The notes under the pieces were generated by a model that saw only the letters and a list, made by a program, of their open reading frames with translations, was not told the DNA's origin and made no database searches. Shown piece by piece: positions 48,288 to 58,659 of a DNA stretch of 60,000 nt (the first letter of the stretch is position 1; each line of letters starts with the position of its first letter). The DNA lies in contig CAIIXF020000008.1 of the NCBI GenBank assembly GCA_903813345.2, positions 33,072,867 to 33,132,866 on the forward strand, given 5' to 3'. The translations under genes and the position numbers were made by a program. Origin of the DNA: Owenia fusiformis. Its lineage: Eukaryota > Annelida > Polychaeta > Sabellida > Oweniidae.

Positions 48288-49986
48288 TCAAAATAAGTAG
48301 ATATGTTACAGAACACAGGAGAAAACATCTGTGCTGACACTTCATAAGGAAAAGAACAACCATCCCTTAAATCCATGATCTAATAGAAAGAATCAATGTT
48401 TAATACCAATCATCATTGACCATGAAAATGTTAATTACATATTAACTATATTGTAGATCTTAAAAAATCAAATTAGATCCTCAAAGTCAGTAGAAAACTT
48501 AAAACATAAAAATCCATTTTAAAATTCCCCGGAGGATCAAAACGTTGACACTTAATTCATGAAAATATGGCAGTCACTATTTGTTTTATTATATACCCCA
48601 TATACATATGTACTAGTGTCAATTAACAAAATAAGTCTTTTAATTTCAACATTTAATGATTACAGGTTTTAGAGGCATTTAGAGGCATTCTACCATTCAG
48701 ATCATAGAATCCCTGCTTGAGATGGGAGATAAAAATTACTTATGACTGGTCACATGACCTAACTGGTGATTAGTACATTTTATCTTCCCTGAAATCAGAG
48801 ATTTAGAACTTTCTAAATACGCTATCTATTTCATATCAGGTGACCGTGAATAAGCCTATGAGCATCTAGAATACATAAAGGGTATATAATGATAATCTAT
48901 AATCTATCTTCCAGATGGTATTCTACGTGAGAAAGACGGACAGTTTCCTTACCAATGCAAAGAATGTTCACAATGTTTTATACACGTAGGACCATTTATA
49001 CAACATACGAGGCAACATGATTCAGAATATTTTCTGAAATGCGATGACTGTGGCTGGCGAGGAAAGCGGTTCCAACTATACTACTATAGTATCCATAGAC
49101 TTCGCCATATTGGTGTCAAGTTAAATAAATGTGAAATTTGCCATAAGGGTTACACCAAAAAGAGCGACTTACGCGATCACTGTGTACGTAAACACAACGC
49201 TGTATTTTATTTAGACTCAGGAGAGGTGTATACTCCAACAGATAAACATCGGCAGTGTGAGGAATGTGGACAAATCTTTTCAGAACAAAGAAATTTGAAT
49301 AATCACATGTTACGAGCACATGGGGAAATGAAAAGGAATGAAAAGTGTGGACAATGTCCAAAAACCTTTTTCACAAAGTTAGACTTGGATGGACATATTT
49401 ATCGATCACATAGCAAGCATAGTAGTCATGTATGTGAAACCTGTGGAGTTGAATTCAATGCAGATTGTAAACTTAAGAAGCATATAAGACAAGTCCACAA
49501 AAAAAGACAATGTCGACATTGTCTGGAGAAATTCAGTACTCCACACGAATTGAAAGTGCATGCCGAGGACAACAAAGAATGTTACGATGTTATGAAGGGA
49601 GATTTTTATCATTGCACATCCTGCCCAGAAATATTTAGCGCACATGCTTCTTTAAAAATACACACAGACAGAAAACACAATAGCTATAAGCCATACGCAT
49701 GTGATCAGTGTGAAAAATCCTACTCCGTTAAACGAGATTTAAACAATCATATGAGGTCTCATAGCAAAACTTTACCATGTACATATTGTGACAGAATGTT
49801 TTCTTATTCAAAACATTTGAAGGAACATATGAGAATTCATCTTAAGATAACCCCATATACATGTGAAATATGTGGAAAAAAATTCACTCACAATGGGAGC
49901 CTTTTTAAGCATAAATTGTGCCATAAACAGCCCAGTTTTTCTGATACTGTCTAAAGTCAAAAAGGACATGTATGTACAATGGAGAA
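48288..49986 (+). repeat. Tandem duplication unit, copy 3 (partial, exon B3)
   Basis: Matches copies 1 and 2 from TCAAAATAAG up to ACAATGGAGAA, then departs. It carries the exon but not the satellite. The unrelated flank after 49986 may be the original 3' flank of the ancestral exon. Confidence 0.9.
48915..49954 (+). CDS. BTB-ZF gene, terminal exon B3: 11 fingers
   Basis: Third copy of exon B, same acceptor and phase, intact to TAA. Within the last 242 residues it differs from B1 and B2 by two substitutions: K-T-F-F for K-T-Y-F in the fifth finger, and L-K-K-H for L-K-Q-H in the sixth. The latter lies directly before the first zinc-ligand His, in the recognition helix region, and could change base preference (inference). 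It has a different 3' flank from B1 and B2, with its own poly(A) signal. Confidence 0.88.
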
Positions 49987-50837
49987 AATCAGCATCTGTA
50001 ACAAATGGCAGGTAGTGTCATTTCGCATGTGAATGCCTCGTTACATTACTCATACTGTGTTTGATGATATCTATTTACATTCCTTATATATTATTTATCT
50101 CAATAGTTACTCCAGAATGTATGTTCTACAGTGCTGTGTTTTGAACATTGAAATTTGAAATAGACTTTTTATACATTTCAATTTGACAGAGTGGACATCA
50201 TTTTACATTATCTATTGTATATCTTTTTGATTGTGTACATGCATTTATATCTGTTGAATAAATAAATAAAAAGATGCATTGCTTTGTCACTCAAGGAAGA
50301 TTGGAAATCGTTATTCAAACTTGATACTCCTTTGCCTGACATGGACCAATTTCAAAACTCATATTTTGAAGACTAAAACTGCCAATGAAACTTGAATATA
50401 TGCATGAATCCTTAATGTACATCCTCTAACGAAATACTTGGTTCGAAGAGAATTATATAGAAATATTTTTACTAAATTGTTCAATGGCGGGTAACCGAGT
50501 ATCAAGTTTGAATAATGGCTGCCAATCCTCCTTGGTCTGAACTTAGAACATTATTATTGTTTTTATTGTTTGTAATGGGGCATCGAGGATATATTTTAAG
50601 CTGCTAGTCACCGTAATATAACATTCACTCCATACGCCAGGATGCATTTGTTTTGACATGTCTAGTTTTACAGATTTCAGAATGAATTAAAGACATTCAT
50701 AACTACATTTATGTCCTTAAATTATAATCAATATATAAAAAAGTATATTTAAGAGGTTAATGAACATATGATACTCAATGTCGTGATAATTTCTGCTCAA
50801 ATCTGCTTCTTAAAAACAAGTATGTCTTTGGTTGCAG
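49987..50837. other. Intergenic/intron stretch after exon B3
   Basis: Non-coding. AATAAA at 50257-50262 (in TTGAATAAATAAATAAA) is a good poly(A) signal for exon B3. A loose inverted pair (GGTTACCCGCC-like and CCAATCCTCCTTG/CAAGGAAGATTGG, near 50295 and 50525) may mark another foldback. Confidence 0.45.
50257..50262 (+). terminator. Poly(A) signal of exon B3
   Basis: AATAAA within a run of AATAAATAAATAAA, about 300 bp after the B3 stop. Confidence 0.5.
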
Positions 50838-51110
50838 ATGGAATTCTAGAGGAGAAAAATGGATGGTTTGTCTACCAGTGCAAAGAGTGTCCACAATATT
50901 TCAAAGCATGTGCTACCGAGACACCATTTATTCGTCATATGAGAGGACATCATTCGGGTTACTTTACAAAATGTATTGATTGTGACCTTCCTTTATCATA
51001 TTCTCGTGGAAAAAATCGATATTACAGACATAGGTTGACTCATAAGAATATCAAACCAAATAAGTGTTCAATTTGTGATGCAGCTTTTACACCCTATGCA
51101 GACAGAGCCT
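50838..51110 (+). CDS. BTB-ZF gene, terminal exon C, 5' part (split by a palindrome)
   Basis: Acceptor GGTTGCAG|ATGG (phase 1) opens D-G-I-L-E-E-K-N-G-W, the same leader as exons D and E. Two fingers and the start of the third (C-S-I-C-D-A-A-F) follow. Here an 860-bp palindromic element is inserted. Unspliced, the frame stops within 50 bases (V-R-S-K-stop), leaving a truncated product. If the GT at 51111 served as donor, the exon would end at 51110 after R-A plus one base and join 51931 in frame. I set the end at that GT as a hypothesis; the homologous sequence itself ends at 51089. Confidence 0.6.
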
Positions 51111-51954
51111 GTGGGAAATATTGGGTGCGGAGCAAATGAGCGGAGGGTGCGGAGCTAACGGTCATTTTTGAATTTAAATTTGGGATATTTCTGAAACTAA
51201 GCCGTTTTCGGACTTCAAATATACCAAGATATGTGTATTTGACACCAAATATCAATACAATTGTGAAAATAGTAGCGCAATTCATTCTATAGCGACGCAG
51301 TGTGCCTTAAAACTTTCCCAGACCTATATATTTTGAAATTATCCTGTTAATACTGAGTCCCCAGCATTCATAAAAAATGGTGTTCAAGGTACACTATCTA
51401 TACAAATTATTTTTGCATCTTGGAAGCCAGGCAGTATCTGTGTGATTTTATAAAAATTCGGAAATGTTCTTCAGATATGAGCCCCCTCTAAATATTGGGT
51501 GCGGAGCTACGTTTATGGAGCTATAAACGTAGCTCCGCACCCAATATTTAGAGGGGGCTCATATCTGAAGAACATTTCCGAATTTTTATAAAATCACACA
51601 GATATTGCCTGGCTTCCAAGATGCAAAAATAATTTGCATGGGTAGTGTATCTTGAACACCATTTTTTATGAATGCTGGGGACGCAGTATTAAAAGGATAG
51701 TCTCAAAATATATAGGTCTGGGAAATATTTAAGGCATACTGCGTCGCTATAAAATGAATTGCACTACTATTTTCACAATTTTATTGATATTTGGTGTCAA
51801 ATACACATATCTTGGTATATTTGAAGTCCCAAAACGGCTTAGTTTCAGAAATATCCCAATTTTAAATTCAAAAATGACCGTTAGCTCCGCACCCTCCGCT
51901 CATTTGCGCCGCACCCAATATTTCCCACAGGCTCTGTCTGCATAGGGTGTTTTA
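51085..51954. mobile_element. 860-bp near-perfect palindrome with 5-bp TSD in exon C
   Basis: TTTTA at 51085-51089 and 51950-51954 flanks an element from CACCCTATGCAGACAG to CTGTCTGCATAGGGTG. The two arms (about 420 bp each) are complementary almost throughout, with a turn near 51520. The word ATATTGGGTGCGGAGC occurs near both the tip and the centre of each arm. Removing the element plus one TTTTA restores 22 bases that align without gaps to exons D and E, proving an insertion. A 5-bp TSD and ends starting CAC are features of Transib/RAG-like transposons, which is only a suggestion. No transposase is encoded. Confidence 0.93.
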
Positions 51955-52727
51955 AGCAAGTTAGAGATTTGAAATTTCATCGCTATAAGAAGCATGGCAT
52001 AAATTTCTACCGAAAATCAGGAGAATTATATAATCCAGAAGAATGGCAATGTGAGCTCTGTGGAAAAGTAGTAGTAAGGAAAAAGACCTTAGAGAATCAC
52101 ATCCTGTCTCAACATAGTGGACTTGAAAAGACATTTCATTGTACTCTGTGTTCTCTGTCTTACTATACCAACGATATGTTGAAGAAACATATTCGGGAAG
52201 CCCATACTCAGCTAAAAGTTTGTGATATCTGTGGAATTGAAATAAGGGGAGAAAATCTAAATCAACATTTCCAAAATTTTCATACCCAAAAGAAATGTCT
52301 TCATTGTTTCAAAACATATGAAACCTTAAATGATCTAAAATGCCATATTAAGGAACATAGAGAATGTTATGAATCCTCCAAAGGATTATTTCCACAATGC
52401 AAACTTTGTCCAAAGCTGTTTATATCAAGACTTTCCTTGCAGAACCATATGGTGGATATACACAATACTGATAAGAAGTTCACATGTAATCAATGTGAAA
52501 AAGCATATTCTACAAAGTACAGATTAAAACACCATATGATATCACACTCCAAAACTTTACCATGTACATATTGTGACAGAATGTTTTCTTATTCAAAACA
52601 TTTGAAGGAGCATATGAGAATTCATCTTAAGATATCCCCATATGAATGTGAAATATGTGGAAAGAAATTTACTCAGAATGCAAGCCTTTATAAGCATAGA
52701 CTAACACATAGAACTGATGATTCATAA
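51931..52727 (+). CDS. BTB-ZF gene, terminal exon C, 3' part: about 9 fingers
   Basis: 264 residues plus stop, in frame with the 5' part if joined from 51110. After the palindrome edge it reads C-S-V-C-I-G-C-F-K-Q-V-R-D-L-K-F-H, which would complete a canonical finger. It continues with H-G-I-N-F and E-E-W-Q-C-E-L-C-G, closely matching exons D and E. The frame stays open for all remaining fingers, ending R-T-D-D-S. Continued openness of about 760 bases after the insertion argues for a recent insertion or for continued use. The last two fingers carry a patch nearly identical to exon B. If the element is not spliced out, this is a dead exon remnant. Confidence 0.65.
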
Positions 52728-53689
52728 ATAATTTGACTTAAGCGTGTGATCAAAACCTGTAATCTAAGACCACTCTCTCTCCTTACTGGCAAAAATCATT
52801 CCTTTGAGACAGGTGTTTATTGAAGGACTGTTATAAATGTAAGATGTTTTGAAAAAGATGATTTGGCATTTTATGTCATTCTAACATGAATAATGATCAA
52901 CATCACAAGTAGTTTTTCCTTCAAATACTCTCTGGGGAATTGGGTTTTCCAGTTGACATTATGTAGTGTCGTATTCTGTATGTTTTATTTACATTTATGC
53001 AATTGATGAGAATAAAATATATGTTCTTTTGAGCTGAAGATGATATTATCTCTTCATCTATATGTATTTTCTGTAGCTTGAAAGGGATGTAACTAATAAT
53101 GAAGACAAGAAAAAAAGAACTGAATATTTGATTTTTATTACATAGCAGATTTCATTTCTTTGTTACAAAGCATTTTGTTGAAAATCTTTATAACAATGGA
53201 CTTTAAGGTGTTACACAGGCAGTAAGTCTTTTGTTTAGAAGATTTGTCAAAATGCTTTGTAAAGGATTTGACCCTGATATATGTAACATGCACCAGCGTT
53301 ATCTTTCTCAATAATATTATCATGAATGCACTGCATGTTCTACCGGGTGGGCATAAAAAATGGGCTGTACTTTTCACCTAATATCTCAATAACTCTCTTA
53401 CCTCTACTTTTAAAAATGTGCACATGTGAAAGTAGTAATCTCCCCAATATAGTTTTATCCTTTAAAATTCCTGGTAATGGGATCAAAATCAAATAATTGA
53501 GTCAAAAACGCTTGTTCCGGATAATTTCAATATGACGTCAATTCTTATTACACTGAAAAATTGGTCCGATCTTCTCTCAAGATGGTGCACAAATGTTTTT
53601 TCAGGAATTGACAAGTCAACAGTTTTAGTCACGAATATATTTTTCATTTAAACTTACATTGTATTAATAGGACTTTTATATGGTTGTAG
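52728..53689. other. 3' region of exon C and intron before D
   Basis: AATAAA at 53011-53016 is a likely poly(A) signal for exon C. CTACCGGGTGGGCATAAAAA near 53340 resembles the TACAGGGTGG terminal motifs seen elsewhere in the window. No gene. Confidence 0.45.
53011..53016 (+). terminator. Poly(A) signal of exon C
   Basis: AATAAA in GATGAGAATAAAATA, about 285 bp after the exon C stop. Confidence 0.5.
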
Positions 53690-54738
53690 ATGGAATTCTG
53701 AAGGAGCAGGATGGATGGTTTTTCTACCAATGCAAAGAATGTCCTCAGTTTTTCGAAGCATTCGATACGCCATCTGATTTAAATCAACATATGAAAGGAC
53801 ACCATTCTGATTACTTCATGAAATGTGATGACTGTGAAATGCCATTAATATATTCTCGTGGAAAAAATCAATATTACAAACATAGGCTAGCTCATCTGAA
53901 TATTAAACCAATTAAGTGCTCAATTTGTAAAGCAGGTTTTAACCGAGCAAGAGATTTGAAAAATCATCGTTATAAAAAGCATGGCATAAATTTCTACCAA
54001 AAATCAGGAGAAGTATATAGCCAAGAAGAGTGGCAATGTGAATTATGTGGAAAAATATATTTTAGGAAAAGGAGCTTAGAATACCACATTCTATCTCAAC
54101 ATAGTGGACATAAAAAGACGTTTCATTGTACTCTGTGTTCACTGTCTTATTATACAGAAGAGAAGTTAAAGATACATGTTAAGGAAGTGCATAGAGAGCG
54201 CTCAATATGTGATATCTGTGGAGCAGAAATTAGGATGGAAAATATGAAGCAACATTTAAGCAAAATTCATGCCAAAAAGAAATGTCTACATTGTTACAAA
54301 ACATTCGAGACTTTGAATGATCTAAAACGTCATGTGGAGAAACATAAAGAATGTTATGAATCCTCAAAAGGATTATTTCCACAATGCAAAGTTTGTCACA
54401 AGCTACTTACTCATAAACATTTGTTACAAAGGCATATGGACGATATACACAATCCAGATAAGAAGTTTAAATGTAATCAATGTGAAAAAGCTTATTCTAC
54501 AATGTACAGATTAAACGACCATATGCTATGTCACACTAAATCTATATCATGTAAATATTGTGACAAAAAATTCTCTTACAGCAACGACTTAAAAGCGCAT
54601 TTAAATATTCACTTAGGAATTTATCCATTTAAATGTGAAATTTGTGGGAAGGCCTTTACCCATAATGGGGGGCTTTATAGACATAAGCAAACACACAGGA
54701 ACACTTTAAATGACATTGATAAGAATGAAACATTATAG
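53690..54738 (+). CDS. BTB-ZF gene, terminal exon D: 11 fingers
   Basis: 349 residues from acceptor GGTTGTAG|ATGG (phase 1) to TAG. The leader is D-G-I-L-K-E-Q-D-G-W, followed by about 11 fingers. The second is atypical (C-D-D-C with a 16-residue spacing), the sixth shortened (C-D-I-C-G-A-E-I-R...H-x4-H). An in-frame ATG at 53680 lies just before the acceptor AG. A start there would add M-V-V, but it would be intronic in spliced transcripts. Spliced to the common exons the protein would have about 758 residues. Exon E is its tandem duplicate, with long identical tracts in the last three fingers. Confidence 0.88.
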
Positions 54739-54967
54739 TGGGTGTTGTATGTATGGTAGTAATGATTATTATCAAGTTTACCACCAAGACTTGTTGGGCT
54801 TAATGATGTCTTAAACTCGTCATGCCAGAATAACATAGCAGACTGGCTAATCTAATTTAATTTTGGTTGAAGCAAACTTAGCTTCACATGATAGTTTGAA
54901 GATTTTGTTGGCCCAAGTGCTGTATCAGTTTCCAAAATACTAACATAATACATGTGTACACAACTAC

Positions 54968-54973
54968 AATAAA
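54968..54973 (+). terminator. Poly(A) signal of exon D
   Basis: AATAAA in CTACAATAAAGATTT, 230 bp after the stop. In the duplicate after exon E the same position reads AATACA, so E must use a later signal such as 58367-58372. Confidence 0.55.
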
Positions 54974-55153
54974 GATTTAAATCAAACTTCATGTTTTATG
55001 TCAATGTTAGATAGTGACATTTTGCATGTCAATGATTTGTCTTTCAAATGATAGATGTATCTTAACAAGCAAGTTTTTATACACACGACTTGATAAATTG
55101 ATGGTCCATATGACCAGCAGATGAATTGAGTTTAGCTCAAGTTCATGTATTTA

Positions 55154-55870
55154 TTAGCCCAATTTACACTACGCGCAGCATCCCAAGACGTTTTGGCTAA
55201 AACGTTTTAGAAAAATTAAGTTGAGTTTACTTTACCATTTTTAAGACGTCTTAGGAAATAAGATCGAGTTTACACCTGTTTTCCTAAAACATCTTAGAGA
55301 TATGTAGGTATACATGTAAAATTAAAAAAGAAGTTCAGTACTGGTTGAAGGACGGTTCAGTCAATATAGCTATTCCTTTCCAGCTTCTATACTTTGTACC
55401 CAACTTTGTACTAAAGAATGCATCGGTTTCAGAAAAATTTGTCCTAAAGACAGCATTGTTAAAAGCATGAAAGAGAGCAGGAAGATTTTATGCATAAATT
55501 AGGATTATGATAAATCGCCAGGCAAATAAGTTCTTCTCAATAATTTTGGGATGATATTGGGAACAAGGGATAAGACAAAATAAATGACCATGCGACATAT
55601 GTAAATGGAAAGTTTCAAATGTTTCGTTCTGCGCAACACAAAAAACCGGGCTAAGAGCTCTTAGCTAAAACCGATGGATTTACACTAGCTTGTAAAATGT
55701 TTTAACGCTAAGACTGCTTAGCTATGACTAGGGTCCTAAAACGTTTTTGCTAAGCGCTCTTAGCCGAGAGCTATTGAGTAAATCTGGATTTACATTACAT
55801 TTGTAAAACGTTTAACGCTAAAACGTTTGAGCTAAGACGTCTTAGCGCGCTAGTGTAAATCCGACAATTA
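55154..55870. mobile_element. 711-bp element with TTA target duplication (Harbinger-like)
   Basis: TTA at 55154-55156 and 55868-55870 bracket the element (55157-55867). Its ends carry ATTTACACTACGCGC and the complement of GCGCGCTAGTGTAAAT, and inner AAGACGT/AAACGTTTTAG words repeat in both orientations. The paralogous flank after exon E (near 58091) has the uninterrupted site TTTATTAACACTG, so the borders are certain. A 3-bp TTA/TWA duplication is characteristic of PIF/Harbinger transposons. No transposase or Myb-like frame is present, so it is non-autonomous. Confidence 0.88.
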
Positions 55871-56626
55871 ACACTGATAAAGAACATTGTGTTTGGACTT
55901 TATGTTCACCCAATGAATATTCAGGGCACAAATATAGCACATTATATGGACATATATTATAAACAATAAAAAATAATATATACATAGGGTATGTGACCCA
56001 AAATATGTACATATTCCTAAGATATACTATTGAAAATGTATTGCCTTAATTAACTCAACATGCTTTGTAACGAATTTAAACTTGCTATGTAACAGGCATC
56101 AGTGTTAATTTAAATGTTCCTCACTGTATGCATAAAAGAATAAGAAATATTTCAAGGATATAATAAATTTGAGAACTAAAACAATTATTTATATTTCATT
56201 TGTATTTTTATTTGTATAAAAATATAACTGGGGTTTTCATTTTCATAGGGGCCCTGATTCTTAAAGACCTTCTGTAATGCATATACAATAAAATACATTT
56301 GTTTCAATGCTCTCTTTACAAATATCAAAAACGTAATTTATGTATTTAGGGCAAAAAATGTCTCATGTAAAATGTGACAAATAATTTCAGTGAAATTTAT
56401 AATGGGGATTTTAGAAGTATTTTGTGTACTTTTATAATAATAATGTTAATAATATGAAGGCCATTAACATGATACGCAATAGACAATGTAACCAACATTT
56501 ACCAGGGTTTTTAATTTTTTTCATATCAACAGCATAAAGAATTGAATGAGCACATGTATCTTAGTCAATATTGTATTGTTCACTTAAATTTACATTTTAT
56601 AAAATAGGAATTTTATATGGTTGCAG
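55871..56626. other. Intron/3' flank between exons D and E
   Basis: Non-coding; its sequence recurs after exon E (58095-58812), showing that the tandem unit spans exon, 3' flank and next upstream intron. The unit length without the TTA element is about 2.2 kb. Confidence 0.6.
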
Positions 56627-57675
56627 ATGGAATTCTGCTGGAGCGGGATGGTTGGTTTTTCTACAAATGCAAAGAATGTCCGGAGTTTTTCGAAGCATTC
56701 GATACGCCATCTGTTTTAAATCAACATATGAAAGGACACCATTCTGATTACTTCATGAAATGTGATGACTGTGAAATGCCATTAACATATTCAGATGGAA
56801 AAGATCAATATTACAAACATAGGCTAGCTCATAAAAATATCAAACCAAATAAGTGCTCAATTTGTGATGCAGCTTTCATCCAAGCAAGAGATTTGAAAGT
56901 TCATCGCTATAAAAAGCATGGCATTAATTTCTACCAAAAATCAGGAGAATTATATAATCCTGAAGAGTGGCAATGTGACCTATGTGGACAAGTGTATGCT
57001 AGGAAAACGAGCTTAGAATACCACATTCTATCTCAACATAGTGGGCTTAAAAAGACATTTCACTGTGCTCTGTGTTCGCTATCTTATTATACTGAGGATA
57101 CGTTGAAGATACATGTTAAAGAAGCACATGAACAGATGTCTGTGTGTGATATCTGTGGAGCAGAAATTAGGATGGAAAATCTGAAGCAACATTTAAGCAA
57201 AATTCATGCCCAAAAGAAATGTCTACATTGTTTAGAAACATATGAAACTTTGAATGATCTAAAACGCCATGTTGAGAAACATAAAGAATGTTATGAATCC
57301 TCGAAAGGATTATTCACACAATGTAAACTTTGTCCCAAGTTATTTACTCGGGAAAATGCATTGCAAAAACATATTAACAATATACACAATCCAGATAAGA
57401 AGTTCAAATGTAATCAATGTGAAAAAGCATATTCTACAATGTACAGATTAAACGACCATATGCTATGTCACACTAAATCTATATCATGTACATATTGTGA
57501 CAAAAAATTCTCTTACAATAAAGACTTAAAAGCACATTTAAATATTCATTTAGGCATTTATCCATTTAAATGTGAAATTTGTGGAAAGGCCTTTACCCAT
57601 AATGGGGGGCTTTATAGACATAAGCAAACACACAGGAACACTTTAAATGACATTGATAAGAATGAAACATTATAG
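56627..57675 (+). CDS. BTB-ZF gene, terminal exon E: 11 fingers
   Basis: 349 residues, the same length as exon D, from acceptor GGTTGCAG|ATGG (phase 1) to TAG. The leader is D-G-I-L-L-E-R-D-G-W, and the fingers match those of D one for one. Differences concentrate in fingers 2, 3, 5 and 8 (for example E-N-A-L-Q-K-H against H-L-L-Q-R-H), that is in recognition-helix positions, while the last three fingers are nearly identical. This pattern suggests either gene conversion at the 3' end or divergence of DNA-contact residues. As in D, an in-frame ATG (56617) precedes the acceptor. Confidence 0.88.
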
Positions 57676-58659
57676 TGGGTGTTGTATGTATGGTAGTAAT
57701 GATTATTATCAAGTTTACCACCAAGACTTGTTGGGCTTAATGATGTCTTAAACTCGTCATGCCAGAATTACATAGCAGACTGGCTAATTTAATTAATTTT
57801 GGCTGAAGCAAACTTAGCTTGACATGATAGTTTGAAGATTTTGTTGGCCCAAGTGCTGTATCAGTTTCCAAAATACTAACATAATACATGTGTACACAAC
57901 TACAATACAGATTTAAATCAAACTTCATGTTTTATGTCAATATAAGATGGTGACATTTTGCATGTTAATGATTTGTCTTTCAAATAAATGAGCACATGTA
58001 TCTTAACAAGCAAGTTTTTATACACACGATTTGATAAATTGGTAGTCCATATGACCAGCAGGTGAAGAGTTTAGCTCAAGTCCATGTATTTATTAACACT
58101 GATAAAGAACAATGTGTTTGGACTTTAGCTTCATCCAATGAATGGTCAGGGCACAAATATAGTACAATATATGGACATATATTATTAACAAGAAAAATAA
58201 TATATATAGGGTATGTGACCCAAAATATGTACATATTCCTAAGATATACTATTGAAAATGTATTGCCTAAATTAACTCAAAGTGCTTTGTAACGAATTTA
58301 AACTTGCTATGTAACAGGCAACAGTGTTCAATTAAATGTTTCTAAAAGAGTTAGAAATATTTCAAAAATAAATAAACTTGAGGACTAAAAAAATGATTTA
58401 TATTTGATTTTGATTTTTATAAAAATATGACTGGGGTTTTCATTTTCATAGGGGCCCTGATTTTTGAGACCTTCTGTAATGCATATACAATAAAACCACC
58501 TTTGATTCGAATAACATCAAGTCAGTGAGACAAACTGTAGAAGTGTTCTATTTTCAAAGGTATTTGCCTATTAGATGAATTCTAATAAAAATGTCTCATG
58601 TAAAATGTGAGAAATAATTTCAGCGAAATTTATCTTGGGGATTTTAGAAGTATTTTGTG
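57676..58659. other. 3' flank of exon E
   Basis: Duplicate of the flank after exon D without the TTA element. The first poly(A) position is mutated (AATACA near 57905); AATAAA at 58367-58372 is the next good candidate. Confidence 0.5.

Noticed and set aside
51754-51945. 63-residue open frame matching 51094-51285 on the other strand
   Set aside because: Both are the two arms of the palindromic insertion read in opposite directions.
53680-57675. Exons D and E as independent single-exon genes starting at 53680 and 56617
   Set aside because: The ATG sits just before a consensus acceptor AG, and the exon leader, phase and lack of BTB all match terminal exons of the upstream gene.
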